Below are positions 52,345 to 64,000 of a DNA stretch of 64,000 bases, piece after piece. The stretch's first letter is position 1. The number at the start of each line of letters is the position of its first letter. Source of the stretch: Anthopleura xanthogrammica. Its lineage: Eukaryota; Cnidaria; Anthozoa; Actiniaria; Actiniidae. The notes below the pieces were generated by a model, which was not told where the DNA came from, did not search any database, and was given only the letters and a program-made list of their open reading frames with translations. Location: positions 946,334 through 1,010,333 of the forward strand of contig OZ025220.1 of NCBI GenBank assembly GCA_964019055.1, written 5' to 3'. The position numbers and the translations under genes are program-made.

Positions 52345-52490
52345 CCAGAGTTCGTAATACCAACGAATGGGAATGCTTTATTATTAATCGTCCAATAAGC
52401 TCCAATAGCTTTCACTTTCCTGTTTACAATTTCCTCATCATCTGAGAAAGGACTGTTTGTAGCAGAAGATGGACGTCTTTCAACTTCATT
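52345..52490 (+). other. Orphan copy of the CUB gene upstream block
   Basis: TTCGTAATACCAACGAATGG, CCAATAAGCTCCAATAGCTT and GAAAGGACTGTTTGTAGCAG match the regions before CUB1 and CUB2. No first exon follows it. It could be the remains of a lost gene copy or a duplicated promoter. Confidence 0.45.
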
Positions 52491-52502
52491 GGAAAAAAAT
52501 AG

Positions 52503-52972
52503 TACCTTATTATAGGAAATTAACGCTCCACGAAATTAAAGTATTAGACATTAACGCGACTTAAATTAACGCGAATTGAGGGCAAAAATACTTCCAAATG
52601 AAGAAAATTAACGCGAAAGAGAAGCCAAAATTCCCATTTAAATGAAATTAACGCGATGGACACAAAGATAACTCATCTGAAAGTGAAAATGAAGAGCTTG
52701 TAGGATGAAAAACGAAAATATAATTTGCGACAAAAATTGAAATGTTGTTGTTATTAAGTGACAAGCTGTAACGTTCAGTTTTAAAATAAATAATTTTTCA
52801 AAAGTAGATTAAAGAAAAAAATACTAGAAATTGATATCGTGAAAATTAACGTTCCACTTTAATAATGATATGGAAATTAACATTAAAAGAAATGAACACG
52901 ACTTAAATTAACGCGATTTTTTTGATATTCGCGTTATTTTCATGGAGCGTTATTTTCCTATAATAAGGTAAT
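52503..52972. mobile_element. Roughly 470-bp TIR element with internal TTAACGCG repeats
   Basis: Ends TACCTTATTATAGGAAATTA and CCTATAATAAGGTA are inverses and TA flanks fit a mariner-type site. The motif ATTAACGCG or a close variant occurs about eight times inside. Confidence 0.75.
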
Positions 52973-53309
52973 CGACACGCGTGAAAAACGTCTGCGCATG
53001 CTCTAAGTCTGTATGCAAATTAGTCAAAAGCGTCTCCGTGCTGTTGTAAAAATATTCAAATTTGACTTTCACACTTGCCTGAAGAATAGACTTTACAAAA
53101 TGCCAAAACTTAAAGTCAGTTCTTGAAACTTAAGGCTCATTCTTTCATATCGCCTTTATTAATACAGTATCTTGGTCTCACAAAAGTATACCCACGAATT
53201 TTTTTGTATACTCGGAGATAACAAGCCTTTATTTTCTCACTAAAACTCTTGGAAATTCTTGGAAAGCGTGCGGAAAGGCACGCATGCGCAAACGTTTTTC
53301 TCTAGTGTC
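52973..53309. mobile_element. hAT-like MITE, copy 1
   Basis: Left end GACACGCGTGAAAAACGTCT, right end inverse (AACGTTTTTCTCTAGTGTC). Flanked by AAGGTAAT on both sides (52965-52972, 53310-53317), an 8-bp duplication as hAT elements make. The left copy of that 8-mer is the end of the element at 52503, so it inserted at that element's edge. Confidence 0.75.
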
Positions 53310-53317
53310 AAGGTAAT

Positions 53318-53605
53318 ATATTTAATGTGCAACGATGTTTCACAACTGCGTGAATAGTTAGTTATGGGAAGAATGCGTGTCCGCAGTAGAGGGAGCACAA
53401 GGCTACCTAATTTGCACTGAACTATAAGGGAGGGAGGGTGGGAAAAACGCCAAGTAAAGTTATATCAGGGCATTCCTTGTCCAATCATCTAAAATAAGCC
53501 AACTAACGTTACCTCCCTGATATGGTACACTTTCTCGTACGACCGTTCGCTTCACCGATTATGCAACTATGCAGGTGGCTACTAAAAATAAATCCACGTT
53601 ATAAT

Positions 53606-53648
<43 letters not shown>

Positions 53649-54350
53649 GTAATAATAATAATAATAATAATAATAGTAATGGTTTAATGGTTATTCCACT
53701 GGGTGACTCTTACATGACCATAACTACTCTAATAATGTGAACTAATTATAATAGAAATTATACACATATATATATAAAAAGACAAACTTATGAAATAGCC
53801 ACCCCCCCCCCCCCCCCAAAGAAAAAAATAAATATTAATAATAGCTGAATAACTCTTAAATAGTTCTAGAAATAGCATACCCTCCCTCTCCCCTCCCTCC
53901 GAAATAATAATAATAATGACTCAAAAAGTCCTATGAGTAACATATTTCCCTCCCCAAGAAAAATGAAATAATAATAATAATGACTCAAATATTCCTATGA
54001 GTAACATAGTAATGTTGATATAACATATAGGATATGCTCGTTAAGCATGTAACGTGAGAGTTGAATAGCTATCAAGAATTGAAGCAATAAGCCACATTCG
54101 TTTATACTTGACATAGTTCCAGTTTTCGTTATTCATGAGTATTCATTTGTGATATAAACGTGTACAGAGGTAATTTAAACTCCGGAGAGGGATTTGACAT
54201 TATGCGTAACAAAACCCACTCACTAAACTCCTAGTCTCACAAAATATGACATGATTGCTCTCAAACTTCATCTTAACAATATGCTCAGTTTCAACGTCAA
54301 ACTTCTAAATGCAAATGTCTAATGGTTTGCGGTTTTAGGTCATTAGCTCG
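53318..54350. other. Intergenic region between CUB1 and CUB2
   Basis: Holds an (AAT)n microsatellite at 53606-53683, a C run at 53803-53818, and a duplicated AATGACTCAAA...CCTATGAGTAACATA segment (53910 and 53970). No gene is recognised. Confidence 0.5.
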
Positions 54351-54409
54351 GGTTTGTAATACCAACCAATAGGAATCATTTATCATGAATCGCCTAATAG
54401 AGCTTTTAA

Positions 54410-54525
54410 ATGTGACGTCAATCGAATGGAAAAACGGCTACCGGGTCCAAAATGAAAAGCAGTTTTATGAAGATCTTTCTTACTTTTTCTTCATGACAAA
54501 TTGTTTTGTTCTAATTATTTTAGGT
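54410..54525. mobile_element. Repeat fragment inserted in the CUB2 upstream block
   Basis: GTGACGTCAATCGAATGGAA and CCGGGTCCAAAATGAAAAGC match 43585-43640, ahead of CUB1. It splits the upstream block that is continuous before CUB1. Confidence 0.45.
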
Positions 54526-54752
54526 GGAGCTTAAATCATCGCGAACAATTTTCGCTTTTATTTTATTTTTTTATTCATTTTTTTGTGACCATTTATACGC
54601 TTTATATAGCTTTACACGCGCCAATGGCTACTATTTTCCTGTTACGAGTTCTTCAGTACCAGAAAGGACTGTTTCCAGCAGAATTTGGTCGTCTTTTCGA
54701 CTCCTAAAGAATCAAAATTCTAAAAACGTAATCGAGAATATATCTACAAATT

Positions 54753-57700
54753 ATGAAAGGCAAAGTCTTTTCAGTTCCTTTCCTTCTATGCGGTAAGTTG
54801 CAGTTTGATTCATTTTAATTTTTACTTATGTTTTTTTATGTGAGACAAATAACTTACACACGTAAGTACCTTACGAATACCTTACAAAGTCTCGTTTTAC
54901 ATCAGTAATAAGACTTGATAGCTTTATTTCTTTTACATCTAATAATTTAGAGTTAAAAACTAAAAGCAATTTTGTTTTGGTAAGTGTAAGGTCATACGAG
55001 AGGTTCTGCGTGTACCACAAACGGTATAATTCAATTTATAACCACAACAAAAGACTCCAAGTTATACAATAGAACGAAGTTAACAAAGAATACAAAAGGT
55101 TCTTATCGAAATATGTACACTGTGTCCTTTACTGTGTGTTATACAGGAGGAAGGAACCGGTAATACAATGATAAAATAACACCCTACTATATTTTTAAAA
55201 CTGTGGAAACTTTGTATTTTTGGCGAACAGAATGTTTAATTTAGCAATAAACTTACGCTCTCAAAATTATCCAAATGCGGAAAATGTTCTTCGATGCAAA
55301 ATGAACGTAACTCTAACCAAAGATTGATCATTGCCAGAAATATTGGACATTGTCAGCGGTGTTACGCATGAATGAAAATGAAGTGGTTTTCTAGAGGAAA
55401 AATATAACTACATGGTTTCCAAGCACATATTTATATTCAACTAAGATGTTAGTAAAACAATTCTTGCCAAAAAATAGTTACTTGACAATCAAAAGAACAA
55501 CTATTATTTTTCTGTTGATAAGCCTCACCACAGGAAGCCCATGAAAGACAAGAAACAAGTTTCAAACGTAAATCGTTACTTTAAGCTTCCTTATTGTATC
55601 TCAGCAGTCAATAGGAGCTTGTAAAAGCAAAATGGCGATATTTAGGGGGTTTTGAAGCTGTTTGGAGCAGTTCTCTGTGGTTTCTTATCATTTTTAACTG
55701 AAAACTACGAGTTAACAACGCGTTGAATCGCTTAAAATTTAACCTAACTTCAAGCTTCTTGGGAACCTACATTCTGAAGGCATGCTGTCTATTTTGAGCG
55801 GTTTTGGATTTATTAAACACTCGTTTGGTGATATCGAGGTGGAGCTCTTTTACTTTTAAATTTTTTCGAGCTCAAATAAGACGATTTTGGGGTCAAGTGT
55901 GGCCAGATTTATAGACGATTTATGGAATCTAGAGCTTCCGAAGCCTTTCAAAGGCAAGTAGTCCGGGAACCAATATGTCGCATGATTCAATGATCATTTT
56001 ACGCTTATTTAGTAGCTTGTAGGGTGGGTTGTTTGTTGCGATGTGGAGCTCAGAGGAAATAAAACCCTATTCGCCGTAAATAGAGGAAGCTCTATATTCC
56101 CCATACATTTCCTATAAGACTCGGCGGCTATTTTGTAAGCTGAAACGCATCATTGCGCATGGATGAGCAGGCTCATGTCCCATATTTCTGGCAATGTTTT
56201 AATCTAATAAGAAATACACTTACTAAAGCTATTAAGCAAATAGTTTAGTCATAGAAAAGTGTTTGTCTTCAACATGTATTTTAATAAGATAAGTAAGGAT
56301 TTCTTTTTCTTTTTCTTTTTCTTTTTTTTATATATTTATCTTTATGGATCTTTCAAAATATAGAGCTAAATTAACGTTCTTTCTAAAAAGTCTTGTAATT
56401 TATTAAGTCAAAGTCAAGGGAATATTACCATACATTTTAACTAATCGTTTGGAATAGAACTTTCTTTAACTTCTTTTCTAATAAAATAAAGCATTGCTTT
56501 TGTTTTTGTTTTGCAAAAATTAATATATCTTACATATAATTCTAAACACTTAGCTTATTCAATTAATCTTGTTGCTGAAAAAAGCCTAAAGCCTAAAGGC
56601 TGAGAGCTACCAGAATCATGACATTTATTTCACCGTGGCATTATTACAATAAGGAGCTCACTGTATGCTTGCAAATTCTACGACTTGGACATTTATTCCT
56701 TAATTCTTAATTCTACAGGGAAGTTTGTCGGTAATTGAACAAAAAATAAATGAAGAGCTTCAATAGGCATTTTTCCAGAGACAACGTTAATTACTTATTA
56801 ATGTGACATCTGCATAAATAAATTAAAAAGCGATAAGTTTGAATTTTAATCACAAACCTAACTTTTAAATTAATCTTTTATTTCAAAAGAAATGAATTCA
56901 AGTCACTAAATTATAATACTTTTAGACCCAGACGCTTTTTAAGAATATTTTTATAAAGAAATCTTTCAACCATATCCGAGTCGCTTAAGGCAATGGGCTC
57001 GCGCACTCGTGCACATCTTTCTACGCATTATTATTCGAAGAATTAGATGTGTTACAACACTGTAAATAAACGAAGAATGAGATTTTACTGTAAGAGTTAA
57101 AAAATAGTAAATTTGGAGAACTATTAAAGAAAACCCGAGACATAATAAATAAACATAATCACGATAATAAGTTAAGTTTATAAGTTACTTACGTAAGCTT
57201 AATACGTATTTTGGGACGTATTTTTAGAACTGGAAGTCTTATCCTTTCTATTCCATCTTCAAAACAATACTTCGTGGACCACCGTGATTTGCAAAAGGAG
57301 CCTGCAGCGTTTTAATTTTAGAATACGGCGTTTCCCATACAAAAATGTAGCTAAAACATTCGTACATGGCAGTCGCATGGCAGTCATTTTGTGTATGTTC
57401 GATGACTCGAGGCATGCGCGACAAAACCCATGGATTGGGCTACCTGTGTGCTTTCCGTTTGTCGCTCTTCATTTTGCGTTGCTTTACGACTTATACCTTG
57501 TAAATGAATACGGTGACCTATACAATTTTTTCCTGAATTCGATGTCTTTTAACTAAAGCTAGTACATATCGAAAAAAATAAAAAATCTATCGGTTTGTTT
57601 TCGAGAAAATCGTGAAACATCATCTAAAAAAGACTTGACATTCGCACGTAATTTCGACTGTTTTTCAAGTTGGAAATGTCAAAACTTAGCATTTTTCCTG

Positions 57701-60700
57701 AACTTTGTGACATTAAACTGTTTTTCAAGGAAGTTTATTTACTTTAGTACCTCTGAAAGCCTCTGTTTTTCATATTGCAACCACCAGAATTAAACTAGAC
57801 GTAATACTTGAGAAGCGTTGTTTTCGTTCTAGACTCGCTGGGGAGTGCCGTGTTCAAGCTAACATCTTTGTCGATGACTCCCGATTTTTGTTGTTGTTCT
57901 GTTTTGTCCATCTCAAAAACTATCTATATGCAAAATTATAGGAAAATCTATCGGTTAAATTTGCGCGAGCCCATTCCCTTAAGTGGCTTTATTGCTATTA
58001 ACAAAATGATATTCACTTTACGCTCTTCAAACATGTCACTAGACGTTATTTGTAATTCATAAAACCTCTGCTGTGCTTGGTTAAACACTCATTCGCGACA
58101 CGCGTGAAAAACGTCTGCACATGCTCTAAGTCCGCATGCAAATTAGGCAAAAGCGTCTTCGTGCTATTGTAAAAATATGCAAATTTGACTTTCACACTTG
58201 CCTGAAGAATAGACTTTACAAAATGCCAAAACTTAAAGTCAGTTCTTGAAACTTAAGGCTCATTCTTTCATATTGTCTTTATTAATACAGTATCTTGTTC
58301 CCACAAAGTTATACCCACGATTTTTTTGTATACTCGGAGAAAACAATCATTTGTTTTCTCACTAAAACTCTTGGAAATTCTTGGAAAGCGTGCTGAAAGG
58401 CACGCATGCGTAAACGTTTTTATCTAGTGTCTGTAGTCAGGTCATAATTTCAGCATACGTAAGTGTTGTGCATTGGTATGGCCTGACTCGTTGTTAATCA
58501 CAACAATGAAATACATGCATCTTTTGTTAAAATTCTAAAGATGTCTAGATTTCGTACAATCTTTGATTTTACCTATTGTTTTTAAAGTGCACGATCGAAG
58601 TAGAAAATAGTGTTAAAGCAAAAAGATCTACTACATTTCCTTACACCAATTCATTAAAACACATGAATATTCTACAAAGAATAATGTTGGTAGGTCCGTG
58701 GGTTGGCCTCTCAAAAACCTTGTTATCGATATCTTGTTACTTTCTAGTGCTGGCAGTGATATTGGAGTACAAGGTTATATCGGCGAACATTTGTGCGTCA
58801 AGGCCCACTGTACTACCTAGTACTAACAGAAGTATTGATGATGGATTCCAAGGAAGTATTTCAAGTCCAAACTACCCCAACAATTATCCAGATGCCACGA
58901 CCAAAATCTGGAAGATAGTGGCTCCAGTGGGTCACGTGATAGATCTCTATTTTATTTCATTCGCACTGGAGAGTTCATCAAGCCCCTCTTGTCAGTATGA
59001 CTACGTCAAGATACGTAATAAATGTGACGAGACTGTTCCCATGGCAATATATTGTGATCGCAAACCCAGAGCTCTGAGATCTACCAGTAATGTCCTGTGG
59101 GTTGAATTTAGATCTGATGCGAGTGAGAACAGCAAAGGTTTTAAAGCCATATATATAATAAGTGAGTAAAACCTCTTTAGAACCCTTTCACGTTACGTCA
59201 AAGCAGCTCAAGTTGGAGGACACAACAAAAGAATTTCAATCTCCTGAGAATTGGAATCTATTGTTTTGTCCTCCAAATTGAGCTGCAGACAAACAGACAA
59301 ACAGACAAACAGACAAACAGACAAACAGACAAACAGACAAACAGACAAACAGACAAACAGACAAACAGACAAACAGACAAACAGACAAACAGACAAACAG
59401 ACCAACAGACCAACAGACCAACAGACAAACAGACAAACAGACAAACAGACAAACATCAAACAGACAAACAGACAAACAGACAAACAGACAAACAGACAAA
59501 CAGACAAACAGACAAACAGACAAACAGACAAACAGACAAACAGACAAACAGACAAACAGACAAACAGACAAACAGACAAACAGACAAACAGACAAACAGA
59601 CAAACAGACAAACAGACAAACAGACAAACAGACAAACAGACAAACAGACAAACAGACAAACAGACAAACAGACAAACAGACAAACAGACAAACAGACAAA
59701 CAGACAAACAGACAAACAGACAAACAGACAAACAGACAAACAGACAAACAGACAAACAGACAAACAGACAAACAGACAAACAGACAAACAGACAAACAGA
59801 CAAACAGACAAACAGACAAACAGACAAACAGACAAACAGACAAACAGACAAACAGACAAACAGACAAACAGACAAACAGACAAACAGACAAACAGACAAA
59901 CAGACAAACAGACAAACAGACAAACAGACAAACAGACAAACAGACAAACAGACAAACAGACAAACAGACAAACAGACAAACAGACAAACAGACAAACAGA
60001 CAAACAGACAAACAGACAAACAGACAAACAGACAAACAGACAAACAGACAAACAGACAAACAGACAAACAGACAAACAGACAAACAGACAAACAGGTAGA
60101 CACACCCAGCTGATCTGAAATACTGACGTAGACATTTTTCCTTTTGAAACCTTTTATATATTACAATTTCAAAAATATATATCATATAGACTAAATTTTT
60201 TTGATTTTTCGACGGTGCGTCATTATTTCGTCGTCGTCGTGTGTCTCGTCGTCGATGCTTAACCCCTTTTCTATTTACAACAGAGTCCAACTCAAGTAAT
60301 CCTCTTTCCTGCCCTCGTCCATCAGACAACATAGCCAACATTGACTACTGCCTCGTTGATGAGCAAGTCCAATGCTGCAACGACAAAGACGATAGCAATT
60401 GCAAAGTCAATAAAATTCTTTCAGCTGAAAGTGGAATCACGATAACAAGCCCTGGATACCCTAATAGCTACCCTCATGGAACAACATATTTGTGGAGAAT
60501 AACTGCCCCTGAGGGATACGTGGTACAAATAAACTTCACGACACTGGTAACAGAACAAACGACGGCCGCATGCTACGATGCCAACTTAGCCAAATGTACA
60601 TGTGATTTTGTTCAAGTACTTGACGGTCCTTGCAAGTATGACGTTGGTCCTCAATGGTGCGGAGACTGGACCTCACATTACAAGTACCCCAGTTTCACAA

Positions 60701-63700
60701 CAACAGGTCGACATATGGTAGTCTTTTTCAAGTCTGACTATTACAAAAACGATGGTAGCTTTGCTGCACACTTTAGAAAGGGTAGGTAGTTTCATTAACG
60801 GGCCTTTCATTAACATGTTTCAGAGCGGTTTTCGTATGAGTGGGAAACGTACTGTAGTCGTAACTACGCGTTTTGATTGGATGAATTATTGAAAGACAAT
60901 GGGAATCCATTTCAATGTTACGGCATGTTGTGCCGTGTACGTGGGGTAAGTTAGTGCCCTATGTTTCCCGCTCATACGAAAACCGCTCTATTGGGAATGG
61001 GAGATTTGCTTGGTAACCCATAGGAAGTCTGATACCTACGTCGTTGCATAAAAGTTTGATCCTGACTTGTTTTCTATTAAGTTTATCGTAAAGGTGTTGT
61101 GTGACTAAAGTAAAAAAGGAACGGTCCCTAATGTGCATGTATATTACTATATTACTATAAAGAACCACCTTGGGATTTTCACAGTTGCTTGTGACATTGA
61201 GATATTTTACAAAACAAAAATCTCCAAACAGCGTAGAAAAGAGCCAGAGGAGAATGTGTGTGTGCGGGGGGGGGGGGGGGGGGGTGTAAGATAGAGACAG
61301 AAAGGAAGCAAGAAAATTACGAAAGTAAATGTCTTTCGTTTGATATACTCTCCTTCGCAGTTCCCTGCGCAATCTTGAAAGGTTGCCGTGCCTTTGTACC
61401 GAAGCGAGACACGAGGTGACCTTGCAATGATAATTAATATTGACAATTATAATTATGTCTCTATCATTGCAAGCTTACCGACCGTCTCGATTCGATGCAA
61501 AACCACGGCTACCTTTCAAGATAGAGCAGGGAACTGTGAAGGGTACTATTAATTTTGACGATTGATTTGATTGACAGCACTGAGCTGCAGCGGTGATAAA
61601 CCTATTTCCTGCGTAACCAATGGTAACAATTCATGCTGTCCACCTGATGCAAGTGTTTGTGTCAGCGGTGCTTCAACAAGAAGTCATTGTCCACGTGATG
61701 GAGATCCTGGAAACTATACTGGTTGTTGTACTGTAAATGGGTCCCCGTCATGCTGTCCTGGTAATTTTTTTTAGAAAATATTAAAAGGGGCATGGGAAGA
61801 ACACATTTTGTTATATACCAACTGTCAAAGCCTATTTTTCTCGTATTCTGATTTTGCGAAAGGGTATCACGTGAACGAGAAGAATTAAGTTTCGATGTTT
61901 CCCCGGCAACGGCTCGCAGCGGGCAATAATATGTTATCTACCGGGAAATAATAAAACCGGAAGTGATTTCACCGGAAACGTAAGAGTTTTTCTAAGTTTT
62001 CAAAGTCACATAATCAAAAAATGAAATAATTTTGTTGTGTTCTTTGACAGATGGTGTATAACAAAACACTTATTGACTGGAACCTCGGGAAAGTAGTGTG
62101 CTTTGTGGTCCCTTGACGGTGATGTCGTCGTCTCTGGACCACAAAACACACTGTTTCCCTTGGTCCCAGTCAATAAGTGTTAAATATAGCACATTACGCT
62201 AACTCACGTCAAGTCATATCACGTCACCTCAAATGTCACGTAACATTGTCACATCATATTTCACGTCATGTCACGTCACCTCAAATGTCTCGTAACGTTA
62301 TGGCACAATATGACTTGACGTCATATCACACCCCTGCAACCGCTACTCTCAATTCTTCTTACGACATCATACCATTTGAAACCTTGAAATTTTTATAAAA
62401 TTCTTATTCTTTCTGCAAATAAATAATATTTTGTTGTCATATATCTCTAAGGATCGAAATCTTCAGCATTATACTACACGTCTTTAGTGAATGACGCTAT
62501 GATCTTTGGCGTTATAGGCCATTCAGTTGACGTTAAAATAACCAATTTGCCACGTTTACATAACTTTAGTTGACAATTATTTCCTATCTTGTCCTAGCCA
62601 TCTTTTGTACTTTTTTATGTGTTTAATTTAACAGTTTATTTGCTTTTATTAAGTCAACAACAGCTTAAGTTGTCCACGTCCTTCAGATAACCAAACCTCC
62701 ATTGATGTTTGCTTCAGTGGAGACCAGCCAACCTGCTGCAACAAAAACTTTCCGGCTTGCAGATACAATGAACTTCTGACAGCCCCAAGTGGTATCATTG
62801 AGAGTCCTGGCTACCCATCAAAATATCCACATAGTTCATATTTTGTTTGGAAAATCACTGTGCCAGAGGGATATATTGTGCAATTAAATTTTACAACACT
62901 AAAACTCGCAAAAGGTTCTTCCTGTGAAAGATGCAGTTGCGACTACGTCGGTGTAAGAGACGGTCCTTGCTCAAACTTCATTGAAACCAAGTGGTGTGAG
63001 AGTGGATCAGATAAACTACCAAGCTTTGTATCAACGGGGAGACATCTTCAGGTGTTGTTCAATTCTGATGCAACGCTCAATAACGATGGATTTGTTGCAA
63101 AGTACAAAAGAGGTAGTTATGATTATGATTATAATTTGAATTATTTTCTATTTCCTATGCTGGTTGCCTGATTCTCTCGGCACTTCCTTGTTTACTTCTT
63201 TGCTTGTGGTTTTGTTTTTGTTTGTTTATTTGTCTGTGGTTCTTGTTGCTGTTAGAACCATTAGCATGATTACTATTATCTTAAAGAATCCTACTCAACT
63301 ACAATGCACTGCGTGCCTATATCATTGTTTACATAAGATTTAATTTGCCTTAGATTCGCTGCCAACATTAATAAAATCTCACAAAAAGCATAAAATAACT
63401 ACTTTTCATTATATATTGATGGTTTTAAAACTTCTAGCTTGAATAACAAGACCGATGGAACTGGATTCCCAAACTTCACCTACAAAACCCCATTTTGCCT
63501 GGCAGAGAAAATGGCGGATTGCATTATTTTCGGCACGCAGTACATTGTGGCTGACTAGGAATCTTTAATCAAGATCATAATTTTCATCAACTTCATTATC
63601 ATTATCATCATCATGTAGAATTATCGTAATCATTATCTTAATCGATGTGCATTTTAATTGCTTTTTATATGCATTTTAGTCGTAGCTCTGAAATGCAGTG

Positions 63701-63785
63701 GGGACAAACCAAATCTGTGTATGATTAACGGTCAGCCAGCATGCTGTAAGAAAAAAGAAACTGTGCCCAGTTCAACAAACCTGTG
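54753..63785 (+). CDS. CUB2: paralogue of CUB1, three CUB domains, truncated by the window end (6 exons visible)
   Basis: Exons 54753-54792, 58748-59161, 60284-60781, 61578-61760, 62654-63112, 63680-63785 give 1700 nt (566 codons plus 2), with the same phases as CUB1; the last exon must lie beyond 64000. Exon 1 MKGKVFSVPFLLC joins VLAVILEYKVISANICA, as in CUB1. Order: CUB a, SCPRPSDNIANIDYC-CC module plus CUB b, 61-residue Cys-rich exon (same 183 nt as in CUB1), then directly a SCPRPSDNQTSIDVC-CC module plus CUB d, then CSGDKPNLCMINGQPACC. The separate CUB c exon of CUB1 is missing and I find no remnant between 61761 and 62653. The missing final exon is expected to code the hydrophobic tail. 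The frame is also open upstream of 58748, so an alternative start there is possible but less likely. Confidence 0.85.
55331..56199. mobile_element. Roughly 869-bp TIR element, copy 2 (inverted relative to 40920-41785)
   Basis: Ends ATTGCCAGAAATATTGGACA and GTCCCATATTTCTGGCAAT; the internal sequence is the reverse complement of copy 1 with few differences. In CUB2 intron 1. Confidence 0.8.
56200..56984. other. CUB2 intron 1, middle part
   Basis: AT-rich. Part of 56615-56760 resembles the duplication-unit sequence at 19880-20040 (TCATGACATTTATTTCACCG, GCATTATTACAATAAGGAGC). No exon is seen. Confidence 0.4.
56985..57982. mobile_element. TTAA-flanked element, diverged GGYAATG family, copy 2
   Basis: TTAA at 56985 and 57979 with ends GGCAATGGGCTCGCGC and GCGCGAGCCCATTCCC. 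About 998 bp; a relative of 29561-30339. No transposase. Confidence 0.7.
58096..58431. mobile_element. hAT-like MITE, copy 2
   Basis: Nearly identical to 52973-53309 along its whole length. No clean target duplication is visible here. Confidence 0.75.
59178..59286. mobile_element. GCAGCTCAATTTGG-family MITE fragment
   Basis: Starts TAGAACCCTTTCACGTTACG and ends CCTCCAAATTGAGCTGCAG, matching 35763-35870. Its right arm is missing where the CAGACAAA array begins. Confidence 0.6.
59286..60095. repeat. (CAGACAAA)n microsatellite in CUB2 intron 2, about 810 bp
   Basis: About 100 octamers, almost perfect, with a short CAGACCAA stretch near 59400 and a CATCAAA break at 59455. The 377- and 299-codon ORFs here are the repeat (VCLFVCLS or TDKQTNRQ). 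Confidence 0.97.
60790..61570. other. CUB2 intron 3
   Basis: Contains a CATACGAAAACCGCTCT-type inverted pair (about 60822-60990), a G run at 61267-61283 and another inverted pair (GTTCCCTGCGCAATCTTGAA against TTTCAAGATAGAGCAGGGAA, about 61360-61540). Both look like foldback elements. No exon. Confidence 0.5.
62063..62181. mobile_element. Foldback MITE in CUB2 intron 4
   Basis: AACACTTATTGACTGGAACC / GGTCCCAGTCAATAAGTGTT plus inner GTGTGCTTTGTGGTCC / GGACCACAAAACACAC pair imperfectly. Confidence 0.6.
63113..63679. other. CUB2 intron 5
   Basis: AT-rich with TCATTATCATCATCA near 63590; no exon or element is recognised. Confidence 0.4.
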
Positions 63786-63924
63786 GTATGTTAATAAGAT
63801 TAATTGAAAATAATTTATCTTTTAACCTATGAACCAAAAGATTTGTAGCTCAGAAAAAATTATTGAGGCTGATAACCGGTCGGTTTACTTTGTTAATTAA
63901 TTGGGGGTTAGTTTGGTTGGTTAG

Positions 63925-64000
63925 TCGATTGGTGTTGGGTTGTTGGGTTGTTGGGTTGTTGGGTTGTTGGGTTGTTGGGTTGTTGGGTTGTTGGGTTGTT
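63925..64000. repeat. (GGGTTGTT)n microsatellite at the window edge
   Basis: Octamer GGGTTGTT repeats from about 63937 to the end and probably continues beyond. In the intron before the missing last CUB2 exon. Confidence 0.9.

Noticed and set aside
58576..59169. Start of CUB2 at 58576 with an unspliced 197-codon ORF
   Set aside because: The extra N-terminal residues are not signal-like, and exon 1 at 54753 plus the acceptor at 58747 match CUB1 exactly. Kept only as an alternative.
59208..60341. 377-codon and 299-codon ORFs rich in CLSVCLFV, and the opposite TDKQTNRQ frame
   Set aside because: Pure translation of the (CAGACAAA)n microsatellite in CUB2 intron 2.

Overview
The window is animal nuclear DNA, most likely from a cnidarian and probably an anthozoan. 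The genes are intron-rich with GT-AG junctions. The protein set is secreted trypsins, an astacin metalloprotease ending in two ShK domains, a PLAT-protease fusion and CUB proteins. The tRNA-derived SINE resembles what I remember of coral and anemone SINEs. No species is assigned, because nothing in the sequence proves one. I joined exons by hand from splice sites and intron phase. Every model below keeps an open reading frame through all of its junctions. Layout: (1) 1-10 kb, minus strand: two tandem five-exon trypsinogen genes (110-2946 and 5044-8744), with their introns, microsatellites and TATA boxes duplicated together. (2) 11.0-15.7 kb, plus strand: a seven-exon gene coding for a PLAT domain followed by a trypsin-fold domain that has lost the catalytic His and Ser. 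(3) 15.8-26.4 kb: a direct tandem segmental duplication (about 4.8 and 5.8 kb). Each unit carries a tRNA-like element, a two-exon small secreted peptide gene and a 57-bp minisatellite. Only the second unit has a 967-bp TIR element with an 11-bp target duplication. (4) 26.5-29.1 kb, plus strand: a secreted, extremely Lys/Arg-rich protein in three exons. (5) 32.0-38.8 kb, minus strand: a ten-exon astacin with two ShK domains. (6) 38.8-44.5 kb: gene-free and repeat-rich, with a 94-bp tandem array grown from a SINE body, a roughly 870-bp TIR element and an inverted copy of the 57-bp minisatellite. (7) 44.6-64 kb, plus strand: two paralogous CUB genes. The first is complete (eight exons, four CUB domains, hydrophobic C-terminus). 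The second runs off the right edge and lacks one CUB exon. Almost all predicted proteins are secreted, and most are extracellular proteases, inactive protease homologues or extracellular interaction modules. A shared secretory or gland-cell role (digestion, mucus, matrix or venom) is a reasonable inference, but the DNA does not show it. Nothing indicates a prokaryotic-type system. The most novel material is the PLAT pseudoprotease, the CUB/Cys-Cys mini-module proteins, the divergent small peptide pair, the polybasic secreted protein, and a dense set of MITEs and satellites, several spread by gene duplication. All long low-complexity ORFs in the window are microsatellites read in frame, not genes.
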